A stretch of 64,000 nt of DNA from Telopea speciosissima (GCF_018873765.1 NC_057925.1:48868010-48932009), one strand, 5' to 3'. Positions 1-13,100 are shown, counted from the stretch's first letter. Program-made: numbers and translations. Notes: generated from the letters alone by a model not told the origin.

Positions 1-989
1 GAAAGATAGTTATGATGTGAGACCATGGGTGAGAGGCCCTTCCCTATCCCTTCTTCGTCTTCCTATCTTTTCTTTTCTTTTTTTGCTCTGTGACTGTTAT
101 TCTGGTTCAGTGAAGTCCAGCAAGCATCCTTACTGTCGTGGGTTTTATATCCATGTCATACAGTGCTGTTTTATTGTTTATTCAACTGAATATTACCGTT
201 GTTCATAATATTAGTCTGTTCTGATATTCTCCTGCTCTGGTTGAGTGTCTGCGATAGGTTGGCATAACCTGAACTTCAGTCATTAATTTTGGATATCTAA
301 CCATCAATTTGTACTGAGTTTTTGATATGCTGTCCCTATCCTTGTTGGCTCCCTTCAATCCAAGTCTGGACTTCATCAGACTATTGGATTGAGAGTTGCA
401 TTAGTCTCTTGTTACTTTCTATTCTTGATCTGTTTTACCTTCTATTTTCTTAATCTGTTTGTTTCTTCCTATTCCACCATTGGATGAGAGTGAAATTTTG
501 AGCACATATTCAGCCCAACAGAACCTTCCTTTGACTGTAAAACCAGGCCCATCTAATGGTTTGATTTGAAGTTATCAATCTTTTCTAATCTGTCCAAAGA
601 GACTGTGTAATGGCTCACTGTGATTCTGACCTGTGAGGTATTGTAGTCCATTAATCTGTCCTACAGGCTATTGGTTTACATCAATGGCCCTCTTCATTTT
701 GAAGGATTTTCACCTGCTCTACTAAAACGTCTTTACTTGTCAAAAAGAAGGGAGAGAGGCAGGAAGAAAAAAGATGCACTTCCATCATGACAATGATGTT
801 GATATTTCAGCAGTCTACATCATTTCAACTAGATCTCCAACCTACTTTATATCCAAGCCATGTTTGAGTTAGCCACCTCAGACCTAACCAGACTACAAGA
901 ACGCAAGTAATGAACGTGGAGCCATTTGACTTTTGACCAGCTTCAGATTGACTAATCTTGACGTGGTTTAAATCTGGATTAGGTTCTGC
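1..989. other. No gene recognised
   Basis: The plus strand is T-rich and intron-like. I found no exon with family similarity on either strand. I looked on the minus strand for the methyltransferase motifs that should follow the gene at 1561-4606 and did not find them. Confidence 0.5.
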
Positions 990-1331
990 TAAGGGTGTCA
1001 CTCAGCCAGATCGGTCTGGTACTGGGCCAAGCTGAAGCCGATCAGTAGGTAGATTTTGGTTTCGGCCTGGTTCCATTTTGTTTCAGTTTTCCTTAATGTG
1101 TTCGTATGGGTCCGATACTGGTTTCAGCCCGGTTTGGTTTCATTTTCCTTATATATATATATATATGGAAGAAAAAAAATCTTTTCCGGTTTTTTTTAGC
1201 AGGTTTGTTTGTTTTGGGGCATTTCTACCAGTTCCTAAAACCAAACCGAAGCCGAACCAGTAAGCATTCTGTTTGGTTCAGGCTGAACATTCATTTTCGG
1301 TTGGTCCAGGGTCTGGAATTCGACACCCCTA
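990..1331. mobile_element. hAT-like non-autonomous element (island)
   Basis: The element begins TAAGGGTGTC (990-999) and ends GACACCCCTA (1322-1331), which are near-perfect inverted termini of the hAT type. The flanking 8-mers GGTTCTGC (982-989) and GGTTTTGG (1332-1339) match at 6 of 8 positions, as expected for an old 8-bp target duplication. The interior is built of degenerate words such as CGGTTTGG and GCCGAACC, plus a short (TA) run near 1150. It has no coding potential. Confidence 0.55.
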
Positions 1332-1560
1332 GGTTTTGGTATTCCATTTCTCAGGACATTCTTGTACCATTACCACATGTACCATGTTCCTATTGGCTGG
1401 ATGGTCCATAACAGCACATGCAGTGTGCAATTATTGGGGAAATAGGGTTACTACGAATTAATAATAATGGTCTCTCACATGGACTCTTATTCCCAAAAGC
1501 CCTTTGATAATAAGATGACAACTTTTACAAGAACCACCCAGGCAGGCACAGCATACTCGA

Positions 1561-4500
1561 TTACTTTGCCCCCAACGAGAAGATTTTGATGCCTAAGTAT
1601 CTTATGACTTCCTCCTACTGTAAACAAAAATAGTTAAGCACCAGATTTTGGGTAGGAAATTGTAATTGCAGACTTACAACTGGATGGGAATAAAGAGTGG
1701 CAAGCGCACGTGCTCGTGAACGATCATCACCTTCCACTTTGGGCAGAGGAAGAAAATTCTTGTCCTGCATACAAAAGATATTGAAAGGCTAAGCCATTGA
1801 AACCCAGTTACAAGTAACCACTTGATTAAGCAAAGCATGTCTTGCAGAAAATGAAAAACCTTGAGCAAGGCCAACTTCCGCAAAATCCCGTTCACCATAT
1901 TACCTGCACCAGGCCTGAGAGCAACCTTTGCAATCCTAACACACTGAAATGTGCCAAACAAAAATCATAAATAGATGGAAGTCGAAGGCACAACCAAAGC
2001 AAAACAGCTGAAAGAAGATTCTAGCTATAAATTATGACCAGAAGAACTGACTGTGCACAAGAAAGTACAACAAATATTGGATTCAAGATGTCTGACCTCA
2101 CCAAAGGTCGGCTTGTGATATACACATGTCATGCATCCAGAGTCCAAGCCATAGTTCAACTAGCCCCTGCTCAAGGGATCTCTGGGGTCAAAATGGGCAA
2201 GTCTGGATATTCTATTAACCAATCTATTCTCATTTTCCTGAGGGATCTCGCATTTTTGTTTTCTCAATAGAAAATGACGAGGAATTATTATGATAAGCAG
2301 ATTGGGTTGATTAGTGGTGAAGCAGCAAACTCCAGCAAGGGAACATGCAATGATCATCCGTAAAGCCTCAACAAGGAAGACAAATGTCCAAAGCAGATAA
2401 ACTCCATAGTTCGTACATGCCAATATGCCATAGAAAGTCATATTTGGCCTTTAAAACAAGAATTCCACGGTATGGTCTATTAGAATTGTAACCACGTAAT
2501 CTCAGGAGAACAACTAACTTTACCTCATCCACAGCAGCATATGGCGGTATACCTAACTTGTCAATCTCATAGCAACCAATTCGTAGGATCTAAATACAAA
2601 AAGACAAATATTTTAGTTTAAGAAATTGAATTATATCACAATTAAAGTTCCAACATCTGAATAATTAATAAGCTATATTTAAACCAACAAGAATGTTTTT
2701 AAATAGTTCAAGTTCTTCCATTTACATTCAATAGGAACTAAATTATCCAACTACATAATGATAAGGTAAAAGATTAACACTCAAAAATAAGCAAATTAAA
2801 TGATCAATTTATAAAGATTTACATATATCAAGTGGTTTAAGTGTCATTAAATGTGAATACTATCACCTTATAATAACTTTAGTGAATACTGAATAGAGCA
2901 AGTTGACCTGCAGGAGAAGAGGCTCCATGCCTCTAAATGCTCTCTCGTCGTGGCATAATGACGTTATCAGATGATCCAGATACCGTTTCCAACGAATAGT
3001 ACCTCCTACAATCTCTGTCACCTAAAATAGAGAGTAGTAAGAATTCAGAGCTATAAAAGAAGAATAGGAATTCCTTTCATGAATACCAACCTTCAACCTC
3101 CCTAAGCATGGAAGAAACCCTAAGAAAGAAACCATAAATAAATTTTGACAAGAGAAATATTCAGACCACTAACCTTGGGTAAGTTTCCTTGTCCAACTTA
3201 GTGCATATTTGGGTAATCTTATTGGGCTTCTGCTTTTGAACTTCCAGAAGCCACCTTCTCAGGCTTCTCAGGTTTATGCGGTAAATCTCAAATGCTAATT
3301 TTGGTTGGCCACACATTTTTAAATCTGCACAAGCTCTAGTAGCTGGCTTCTTAGAAGCTGCGTGAGAAGCTTACCCAAACATGCATGTACTGCCTTTGAA
3401 AAGGAATTTGAAAGTTGAAACTATTACCAACTTTTGGAGGTCCAAAATGGTGGTTCTTTAGAGAGAGAGAGAGAGAGAGGGAGAGAGAGTAATACCAATC
3501 TGAGATCTCTATCATCCAAGTCCCGAGTGCGAAATCCAAGGGTCCTTTCAATGTATGCCATCTCATTTTTCGCAGAACCCTTTCCTTTCTCATTCAGAAG
3601 GTCAGCAAAAGCACCCCCAAACTCTATTCTCATCAATCTCACTGCAGACACTATTGTGCAGGTAGGGAAAGAATAAAAAAAAATTGGGGGAGGGAAAGAA
3701 TAACAGATTAGGAGATATCAAATCAATGTTAAAATCTGATATCTGTTCATAACAAAATATTGAAGCAGCCATAGACGAGCTGAACCATTAATTGGAAACA
3801 GCAGCCTCATTCAAACCACCCCAGTTACCCACATGATTGAATGATAATGTAAATTAATGAACCAATTCATCACATCAAAGCCCTGGAATACAGATGAAAA
3901 CCAACTAAAAGAAGAAATAATTTAACTTTACCAGCTCTGTGGGGTGAAACCTCCAAATTCAGATTCTGAGTCTTGCCAGCTGCATTCAGAACTACTATGA
4001 ATTAAAATCTGAAAAACCCTTCTGGAGAGGGGGAAAGAGGATCACCAGCATTTATCAGTAGAGAATTCATGTTCGTACTACTTATTTATCCTCTCCCCCC
4101 CCCCCCCCCCAATTTCGTCTTCTTTTTTTTTGTCTTTTATAATTCTGTTTAAAAGGCAAATTTTCTGCAATTTATAACAATAACATGTAGTCATGAACTA
4201 CTGCCGACAAGAAAACAAACATAATCAAAAGAAAGTCAGAAAAGGCTCCACTGGAAAAGGGAATTCCCGCGATCTTCGACAGAACTGAAACTAGTTGGAC
4301 TAAATCCGGACAAAAATGCAACTGAAGAGAGGGTGATGGAATAGGCTTACCTGCTCGACGACGAGAACTCTCTAAGTCGTAGTCCCTAGTCCTTTTAGCG
4401 AAATTAAGAGTTCTTAAAGAAACGGTACACCTCTCTCCATGATAAATCATTCGACATGAAAGTAAACAGTTCGATAATGGCGATTTCGCAGGCTGCAACT

Positions 4501-4606
4501 GGGACTTCTCACATAGATAGAAATTTGAATAAGAAATGGAAAAGCGGGAATAAACGCGGGTGAGAGTACTTCCCTCCATTCTCGCGGAAGGAGAAAAAAT
4601 CTCCAC
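1561..4606 (-). CDS. NusB-domain protein, truncated relative of RsmB/NOL1-NOP2-sun rRNA methyltransferase
   Basis: Spliced minus-strand gene. Exons with GT-AG borders: 4606-4351, 3979-3932, 3650-3496, 3021-2908, 2589-2524, 1943-1860, 1764-1678, and a doubtful last one 1614-1561. The first seven join in one open frame of 270 codons. The predicted protein has a basic, serine-rich N-terminus of about 90 residues, possibly an organelle transit peptide. It then has the NusB-type fold found at the N-terminus of plant RsmB-like 5-methylcytosine rRNA methyltransferases, with the segments VSAVRLMRIE, TEIVGGTIRW, MEPLLLQILRIG, PYAAVDE and RPGAGNMVNGILRKL. The family normally continues into an S-adenosylmethionine-binding catalytic domain of about 250 residues; none is found. 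After SHPV the usual acceptor (TTTACAG) leads straight to a stop. An acceptor 3 nt further on gives 17 more residues including RYLG, which resembles the normal next exon. It may be a NusB-only protein or a 3'-truncated pseudogene. Start: first ATG at 4606; an alternative lies at 4579. Confidence 0.72.
3463..3490. repeat. (GA)n microsatellite beside a splice donor
   Basis: A GA run on the plus strand, so CT on the transcribed strand. It lies a few bases inside the intron after the exon ending at 3496 of the NusB-domain gene. Confidence 0.8.
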
Positions 4607-4889
4607 AGAGAGAAGAGATAATTCGTGGATACCGTGAAACTACCGTGTTATATGTTTTATCTTTACTTTTTTTGTTTTTTTTCATTCCTTTCTCTCCAAC
4701 CAAACAGATCCTTATCCCTTGGAAGAAAAACTAGAAAATTCAAAAGACAAGAAAATAAGAGGAGGTTTGTTCGATTGGTATGATTTTTATTTCAATTTCG
4801 GATTTGCTTTTACGATAAAGTCAACAAATATATTTTTTTTCAATAAATTGAAATTGTTTTTGTTGTATCTTCTGACATATTTCAAAAAT

Positions 4890-5880
4890 AAAAAATGGTG
4901 GTGGTGGTGACAACGAAGGCAGTGATGGTGATGATAGTGGGGTGGTGACAGTGGTGGTGGTGAGACCATTAGAAGAAGAAAGAGAGCGGTGTTTTATTTT
5001 TAACATAAAATTACTATTTTGCCTATCAAATTAACCATGTGGTCATTAAAAAGCAAGAGTGAAATTAAATAAAATTGAAATTTTTTGAAACAGCTCGTCA
5101 ACTATTTCAGAATTTCTATTCCAATTGATTTCTATTTCACTAAAATAAGGTGCAAAAATCAAGCCATACAATTTTCGAAATCCCTCTGCAATTGAAATAT
5201 AATTAATACCAAATCAGGCCTCGATTTCTAGGAATAAATTTTCAATATTTCTTTGGGAGATGGTAGCTGTCGTGGTGGTAGTGGCAATGGCGGAGGCAAG
5301 GCGGGGCCGAGAGGCGAGAAAGTGGTGGTGGTGGCGGTGGCGGGGCCGGGAGGGGGTGTGGTGTTGTTGTTGTTGGTGGTGGTGAGGTCGGGAAGGGGGA
5401 TAGTGGTGGCGACAGCGATGGTGACCACAAGAAGAAGAAGAAGAAGAAGGGTGGTGTGTTAATTTTAACATGAATTACTGTTTTGTTCATCAAATTAGGA
5501 CCTTTATCTCCTCAAGTACAGTACACTGTCAAGTGCACCAAAAGGTACATCTAACAGTGCACATGCACTTGGGGGAGTGTTTTAAACAAAAGCACTTTAA
5601 GGTGTATCGTCAAATGTACTTTTTTTGTGCACTTGAGGTGTACTGTACTTGAGGTGATAAAAATTCATCAAATTAACCATATTCTCATTTAAAAGCAAGA
5701 TTAAAATTAATTTCAAATTCAAAATTGAAACAACTTTAATCATCACTTGTTTCAAATTTTATATTCCATTTTATTTATATTTCATTGAAATTGAGAGCAA
5801 AAATCAAACCAAACAATTTCCGAAATGAAAATAACCCCATGAAATTAAAATATAAAGTATACCAAATCAAGCCTAAGGAC
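4890..5880 (+). repeat. Two diverged direct copies of a GGT-rich plus AT-rich unit
   Basis: Unit 1 (about 4890-5225) and unit 2 (about 5255-5880) have the same order. A GGT/GGC-rich block is followed by a GAAGAAGAA run, then TTTAACAT with ATTACT and TTTTG, then ATCAAATTA, a tract with AAAAGCAAGA, AAAATCAA, ACAATTT and CGAAAT, and finally ACCAAATCA. Unit 2 is longer because a MITE is inserted in it. The open frames in the GGT block come from its triplet composition and are not genes. Confidence 0.65.
5497..5664. mobile_element. Short inverted-repeat MITE
   Basis: The left end reads CTCAAGTACAGTACAC (from about 5512). The right end, on the opposite strand, also reads CTCAAGTACAGTACAC (ending about 5656). 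The similarity continues through CAAGTGCAC on both arms. TTCATCAAATTA is present on both sides (about 5487-5498 and 5666-5677) but only once in the sister repeat unit (as ATCAAATTA, about 5027), so the piece was inserted. Superfamily not determined. Confidence 0.6.
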
Positions 5881-6424
5881 CATAGATGGCAACAAGTGGA
5901 GATTTGGAGATATGGCTTATGAAATGCAACCGATTGGCCTTTGGAGTTATTTCCGTTATTGGATGATATTACTAATTTTATGACTATTGTGGATGGTGTT
6001 ACAATTGTTAAGAAGGATAGGCAATATATTTCAATAGCTCAGCTCAAATGGCTAAGATGCAGAAACATAAAACCAATATCAATATGGATGTAATTATGTT
6101 TTTTACCTCTTTAATCTATTATTATATTTCCATAAAAAAAGAATGGTGAATTATTATTATCACAAAGGTTTGTTATTTTTTCAAACGTCACAAAGCATCT
6201 ATTCTGTCACGTGAACAAATGTCCTGTCCACTATGACCGTTGAATAGAGAGGACATGGTCTAGATTAGTCACATGTCAAATTTTAAATTCTAATTCAATT
6301 AAATACCCCTTTTTTGTATTGGCACACATTCCGTATATGTCCATGCATGTGTACTAGTGCTCTAGAAATTACTATGCACTTTTCTCAACTCTGGGTGATA
6401 ATAGACACTTTAGATTAGAAAAAA

Positions 6425-6578
6425 GGAGAGAGAACGTTGATTGGTCGTGTGGCCCTTGCGCTAGTGTGGGGGGCCAATGGGATTGCACGCCTAGGCATTC
6501 AACATGGGGGTGGGATGGTAATTTTGCCAACCTTGTGTCTAGGCATTGGGGAGCACGACCAAGCAACGCTTTTTCCCC
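6425..6578. mobile_element. MITE with Mutator-like inverted termini
   Basis: The left end (GGAGAGAGAACGTTG, then TTGGTCGTG) matches the reverse complement of the right end (GGGGAAAAAGCGTTG, then TTGGTCGTG). The interior repeats the phrase 'cctaggcatt' and resembles other GGGAAAA-ended elements in this window. The A-rich flanks (TAGAAAAAA and TTAAGAAAA) are only loosely alike, so the target duplication is uncertain. Confidence 0.55.
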
Positions 6579-6867
6579 TTAAGAAAATAGATGATTCATA
6601 TTTGTCTTATGATTTTTTAGAAATTTCACCTTCCCATTGTTACGTGGATTACTACCCCCAAAAATATATTTTTCTATTTAGTTTTAATTTGTAATGTTCT
6701 ACAACGACACAAAACATAGCAATATAGCCAACAAAAAATAGTAAACAAATGATACAATAAGCCCCAAATAATTAATGCAGGCACATCACGAACTCAATTG
6801 CACTACCTCGATTTTTATAGGGTTCCTAGGTAGAGTATACAGAACCCGTGCAAAAGCATGGGGTAAA

Positions 6868-7126
6868 CAGCCGCTAGCTCAGTTGGTTGGAGGCTTGCCA
6901 GTTGAAGTGCATGCCCCCCTCCAGGAGGTCAAGGGTTCAACTCTCCTAGTCACATTTGTGTCATTAAAAAAAAAGGCACCATTTCCCTTCCCCCCCCCCT
7001 CCCCTTGGTACTTGTAGGTTCTATTGTCTTGTCTTAACTTTCCCTTTGCAGTTCGTAGTTAGCGGTTGGCCTATTGGGCCCTATCCCCTAGATTATAATA
7101 GACAAAAAAAAAAAAAAAAAAAAAAA
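6868..7126 (+). mobile_element. tRNA-derived SINE
   Basis: The head holds an A-box-like TAGCTCAGTTGG (6880-6891) and a B-box-like GGGTTCAACTC (6933-6943), the internal RNA polymerase III promoter of tRNA-derived SINEs. A body of about 160 bp follows, ending in a run of about 23 A (7104-7126). The pieces around the boxes do not form a tRNA cloverleaf, so it is not a tRNA gene. No clear target duplication was found. Confidence 0.6.
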
Positions 7127-7305
7127 AGCCTTGGGAAACTAAAGCTATTCCTATTACCCAAATTTTCAGTTCTTCCTGTGGTGGGTTTCAATTTATAGTA
7201 ATTATACGAGGTAGGGGTGTCGACTACTCCGGCTTGGTCAGTATTTGTCAGGCTTAATCGGTCCTAAACAATTTGTGCTCCACACGGACCACATTGTTAC
7301 CGACT

Positions 7306-7310
7306 GTTTA
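7306..7310. repeat. Target-site duplication GTTTA (left)
   Basis: GTTTA directly precedes the LTR start TGTCACG. The same five bases follow the far LTR at 20559-20563. A perfect 5-bp duplication proves that this is one insertion with both ends present. Confidence 0.92.
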
Positions 7311-10123
7311 TGTCACGCCCCTATTCCAGACAAGGAATATAATATCATATAAAGGGTGACTAGGACGACGCGTGTCATCCTACTAAACCGCCCGGATCAC
7401 TGACACAGTGTCCCAACGCACAGTCATATCCAATATTAACACAATGTAACATTAGAATGCAGAAAAGAGGAATATTACATTCCAAGGATCGTAGTATTGC
7501 GGAAGCGTATAAATCGAATAGTTACAAGATGTTCAAAGCTAGATGATAAAATAGAATTAGTTACATTTCCAATGATCATCTAATAACTATCAAAAATGGT
7601 ATTACAAGAAGTATTTCACCATAGGCCTTAGCCTCAAAAGTAATCAAAGGGGATCGAGTCCCGAATATCCTCACGGCCCGTAGGCACAATCATCGCAAGG
7701 ACACCCGCCGCCATGTTCTCAAACACGGCCTCCGGTTCCTCCTCACCGATCTCATCGTATCCCGAGGGCTGAACTCCAAGTCCCGCGAGATATCCGTCAC
7801 CGCACCATAATCTAAAAAATGTGCGCACGAGGGGTTAGCTCCACCGAGCCAGTGAGGGGATGGGAATGCACAACACACAATTCACATAGTCCAATGATGC
7901 ATGCACATGTTAAGTCCATTTTTCCACCTAACAAACAACTAAGTCAATGGCATATGCTTCCGTGACAACTCGGAGACACGTGGGTCACTTAACTTATCGC
8001 CACAATGAAACCTCAATTGTCACGTGGGACCTACGCCGATCGAAGCCTCCAAGACCACTCGGTGGCGACCCCGATAACCAATACTACCATGATCGCCTCT
8101 CCCACCTCCACGAATCCGGTGTCGATTACCCAACACCTAAACCCCTGTTGGTAAGGGTCGTAGCATAAGGGTGTGAAATCCTAGCCACAAATATACTACA
8201 TGCAAGTCCTATCATCCCGAGAGGTAATCCGGCGCATCAACTTTTCATCCGGTTTAGTGCTGGTTACCAAGACGGACGGCAGCGCATCTGATTCAACATG
8301 ACATTCAACATAATTTCTTCATAAATGTTTATAGAGTTCGGGTTCCGCACCGTACTCCACCGCACCGAGACCCATCAAGATACAACATTACCAATCAACA
8401 TTATAACAAATAGATATAAAATTATGCAATATGTGCAATCATGCTTATTAATTGTAATGAGTACATAATATATAATGCAATAATAATAACAAGCTCATAC
8501 AACCAAACCCACTCACAACGTATACGCCAAGCACCAGTTTATCGCTTGTCGCCTCGATCAAGCAATAAGCCACAAAAGTGAATATTTTAACCTATACAAA
8601 GAGTGGAATAAGGTTAAACGAGCGAAAGGAACGGATCCCCAAAGATCTCCCATAAACACTTAAGTATAAGGTTTCGAGACGAAGTGGTTGCAGGAGTGGT
8701 TTCATGCCCAAATTACGCAACCACATGTAAATCCTAGGAAAGGGGTTCGGGACGAGTTTTAGTCAAGGTCGGATGCGAGATGTGGTTTCGAAAAACTGAA
8801 TCCAAGTGTAAATCCGAGCTTCACGGGGCTCGGGACAATTTTTGTCAAGGTCGGATGCGAGATGTGGTTTGGAAAAACGAATCCGAGTGTAAATCCGACC
8901 TTCACAGAATCCTTCTCGGGAAGGTAGTTTCGGGGGTTTCTTGCGGTCGAAGTCACATGTAACCTCACACCTTCAGTCCAAAATCCGAAGGATTCCCCTC
9001 CAAGGACCCCACTTCAAGTGGTTTTAAAGCACAAGGACTTCTAGAAAACTCTATCCCAAGCTCATTAGGGTCCAACCTTAAATTTCCCAAATGGCAATGA
9101 GAACCCTCACATTAGAGCTCATAATGGAGTGAACTAACTCCACCATAGCTTGGCTTTAAAGCTCCATCTACTCCCTAGGTTCCAAGAGAGATCTAGGTCA
9201 ATCTCTCCCATTACCCAACCCCTTTTTGAAATCCAAAATAGAAGAAGGAAGAAGCTTACCTACCCCCAAGATGAGAGCTCCACGATTTCGCCCAAGAGAT
9301 GGGGTCTCCACCTTCCTCCAAGCCTCTCTCTCCTTCCTCTTTCTCTTTCTCTCCTCTTTCTCTCCTCTTTCTCTCCTCCACGATTTAGGGTAGAAGAGGA
9401 TGTTGAAGAAGAAGTAATGTTCTCTCCCCCTCCTCCTCTCTTTTATAATAAATGGGTATTTGGGGTACCTCAAGTCAAATGGGTCATGAGGCCTAATGGG
9501 TCAACCCATTAGTCCTATTTGGGTAAGTGGATGGAATAACCCATCATTGGGCCAATAGGTTAAATGGGCCTGCCCACAACCTTAATTAGGGAAAAGCCCA
9601 TTCTTAGATGGGCTCAAATGAGATGGGTATAAGTACCCAATGTTCTTCCTAAAGGTACGCGGGACCCGAACTTAAATTATTCCCTTCTCTCATGAAATAG
9701 CTCGAGCGGTTCAAGCCCGGACCCGCACTTCGAGGTTACCAAATGAAAAATAATTAGTAAGACTTGAGGCTAGAACTTACCTTTTCCCCTGTCATGGTTT
9801 ATTACCCATGACCCCGAACAGCTTCACCACGGCAATGCTAAGCTCATCACCGAACGAAATATCCAGTGAGGTGACGGTCGGGATGCTCTCTCTGAACTCC
9901 TCGCTTCCGGGCTGGTACTTGGAGGGTAGTCGCGAAGTCGCCGTCAACGAACTTTCCCCACTGGCGGTTGAGGAATCTTTCCTCCACAGGCAAACCCGTC
10001 TTGTGGTCAACGATTTTGTAGCTAGGTTTGACCATCATGGAGAGCAGTCACCAGCATACATGGCGGTATCTACACGTCACGAGAAGAAATGATATTTAAT
10101 TATATCCCGGTACAGGTATAACA
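7311..10123 (-). repeat. 3' LTR of the chromovirus
   Basis: 2813 bp, starting TGTTATACC and ending CGTGACA on the minus strand (TG...CA). It aligns end to end with 17744-20558, differing mainly by one-base insertions and deletions. A roughly 83-bp unit beginning GGTCGGATGCG is repeated in tandem at 8766 and 8849. The plus-strand ORF at 9150-9512 is a chance frame in the LTR leader. Confidence 0.92.
8766..8931. repeat. Tandem 83-bp repeat inside the LTR
   Basis: Two adjacent units starting GGTCGGATGCGAGATGTGG, each containing a variant of AGTGTAAATCCGA, with a partial third unit just before. The other LTR has the same array near 19198-19355. The word ATCCGAGTGTAAATCCGACC recurs exactly in the internal region near 15075. 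Confidence 0.75.
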
Positions 10124-10136
10124 TCCCCCACCTTAT
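10124..10136 (-). other. Polypurine tract
   Basis: The minus strand reads AAGGTGGGGGA directly before the 3' LTR start TGTTATA. This is the expected position and composition for plus-strand priming. Confidence 0.8.
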
Positions 10137-10149
10137 AAGAAATTTCGTC

Positions 10150-13100
10150 CTCGAAATTTGACGTACCTTGTAGATAGGCAAGAAAAGGGTATTTGCCCGC
10201 ATTTCTACCTCTGCCTCCCAAGAAGCTTCCTCTTGGATGGTTGCACCATTTTATCTTCACATAATGAATGGGCGGTTGCGAAGATGAACAACCTTGTTTG
10301 TCCAAAATCTTTTCAGCAGCTCTTTATAGGACATGTCGCCGCAAGTTCGGTGGTTCATGCGTCAATACATGGCTTGGATCATGGACATACTTCCTCAACA
10401 TGGATACGTGGAAGGCGTCGTGCACACCTTCTAAAGATGGAGGGAGTGCTAACCGATATGCCACCGGTCCAATCCGTGCAAGGATCTCAAAGGTCCTATA
10501 AATCTCGGACTCGGCTTGCCCTTCTTTAAACGCATCACCCCTTTGGAGGGTGATACCTTAAGGAACACTTTATCGCCAACGGTGAACTCAAGGTCCTTCC
10601 GTCTCAAGTCCGCATAACCCTACTGCTGGGTGAGCCGCCTTGATCCGCTCACGAATCAAGTCCACCTTCTCGCATGTTGCCTGAATCAACTCGGGTCAAG
10701 AATACGCCGTTCACCTACTTCGTCCCAATATAACGGTGTCCGACACTTCTTCCCATCTGAGCCTCAAACGGTGCCATGCCTATAGTAGCACAGTAAGCTG
10801 TTATTGTAAGCAAACTCAATAAGTGAGAGATGCTCGCCCATCGCTGCCTTGCATATCAATGGCACAGGCTGAGCATATCTTCTAATGTCCGAATAGTCCT
10901 CTCCGATCGTCCGTCGGTTTGAGGGTGGAAGGCTGTACTAAAACTCAACATGTACCCATTGCCTTGAAACCCTCCCCGAACTTAGATGTAAATCGGGATC
11001 CCGATCGGAGATGATGCGATAGGAACTCCGTGTAGACGAACTACATTATCAATGTACAAGCGAGCCAGCTTGTCCATCGAATAGGTAATCTTCATGGGGA
11101 TGAAGTGAGCCGTCTTTGTCAATCGTCAACGACAACCCATATGGTATCGACACCTCTAGGCGTGCGGGGCAACCCGGTGACAAAATCCATGGTAACATGC
11201 TCCCACTTCCACTCGGAACAGGCAATGACTGTAAGAGGCCATGAGGTCATTGTCTATCCGCCTTCACTGTGACAAGTAAGACATTTTGCCACATACTCAG
11301 CCACATCCCTCTTCATTCCACTCCACCGATAATATTCCTTGAGATCTCTATACATCTTCGTACTACCTGGATGAATAGAATAGGGAGAGTCATGGGCCTC
11401 GGCTAACACTTCCTTCCTCAACCGAGGGTTACTAGGAACACATAGCCGTTGTCCGAACATGAGAACACCACTCTGTTAAAGTAAAATCCAGTTCCGCATT
11501 GCGTGTCCCCCTTGATAGCCTCAATAACCTTTTGAATCTCCTCATCGAAGCCTGGGCTGATTGAATTCGCCCTACCGGTGTGGATTGTATTGATAAAGCC
11601 GATAGAGATAAGGTAACACCATCAACCAGTAATTCCGGTCCATCCTTCTAGCTTCCTCGATGAGTTTCTCCTTGGCTGCTAGTGATGCCAGTGACAAGGA
11701 CGAGATTTCGGCTCGGCGCATCCGCTACTACATTTGCCTTGCACAGGTGGTAATGGATAGTACAATCATAATCTTTCAACAACTCCAACCACCTCGCTGC
11801 CTCATATTGAGCTCCTTTTGTGTAAAGAAGTATTTGAGGCTCTTGTGATCCTTGTATATTTCGCTCTTCTCACCATATAAATAATGTCTCCGGATCTTGA
11901 GCGAAAACCACAGCGGTAAGCTCCAAATCATGGGTCGGGTAGTTCTTCTCATAGTCCTTCAATTGCCGAGAAGCATAGGCCACTACCTTCCCATCTTGCA
12001 TTAGAACACAACCCAAGCCCATTTTAGATGCATCATCAGACTACCATCCCTCCATACCATTAGGAATGGTAAGTCTTGGAGCGAAACCGATCTGCTTGAG
12101 CTCTTGGAAGCTCTTTTCACGCTATCGGACCACTCGAACTTCACTCCCTTTCGGGTCAGTCGTGTCATAGGAGCGGAGAGCCTTGAGAAGTTCTCAATAA
12201 ATCTCCTGTAATAGCACTAGTCCCAGGAAACTACGAATGTCTGCCACATTCTTGGGTATCGCGATCAACTCGACTTCACCTTGCCGGTCAACCTCTATAC
12301 CCTTACCGAGAAACAAGGTGTCCGCAAATGCCACTGGTGTAGCCAAAACTCACACTTTGAATTTGGCATACAACTGTTTTCTCTTAGGCGTTGCAATACT
12401 AGGCGAAGATGGTCGCGTGCTCCTCCTCGCTCTTGGAATAGACTAAGATGTCATCAATGAAAACAATGACATACTTGTCTAGAACATCGTGGAACACCCG
12501 GTTCATCAACTCCATAAAGGCGTAGGGCATTGGTCAGCCGAAGGACATGACCAAGAACTCATAATGACCATAGCGAGATCGAATCTTTGTCTTGCTGATA
12601 TCACTATTTCGATCTTCAATCGATGGTACCCTGACCGGAGATCAATTTTCGAGAACACCTTCGCACCTGTAGTTGATCGAATAGATCATCGATCCTAGGC
12701 AAAGGATACCGGTTCTTGATTGTCAATTTGTTGAGTTCACGGTAGTCAATGCATGACGCATACTACCGTCCTTCTTTTTCACAAACAACACAGTGCTCCC
12801 AAGGAGATACACTGGGTCTAATGAAACCCTTCTTCAACGAGGTCCTTCAAGCTGCTCTTGTAGCTCCTTTAACTCGGTTGGGGCCATCCTGTAAGGTGCC
12901 TTGAATCGGGGCTGCACCAGGAATGAGATCTATCATGAACTCGTCTCGCGATCACGGTGGCAACCGCGTTAGATCCTCGGGAAAGACATCCGGAAAGTCT
13001 TTCACCACGTACAACTCTTCAAAGGCCTGCCTTTGGCTTGTGTCTATCACGGATGCTAGATAACATTGACATCCCTCTCGCCAACAACTCGTACTTGGAG

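Noticed and set aside
5214..5493. Overlapping His- or Gly-rich ORFs in both strands
   Set aside because: They arise from GGT/GGC triplet composition in the GGT-rich repeat block; several frames are open at once and none looks like a known protein.
6878..6950. A tRNA gene
   Set aside because: A and B boxes are present, but the arms do not pair into a cloverleaf and a poly-A ended body follows, which fits a SINE.
9150..9512. Protein-coding ORF of 120 residues in the LTR
   Set aside because: It lies in the LTR leader on the strand opposite to transcription. The copy in the other LTR (19580-19943) breaks frame at a one-base difference, and its low-complexity Ser/Leu stretch reflects a (TCTCC) run.
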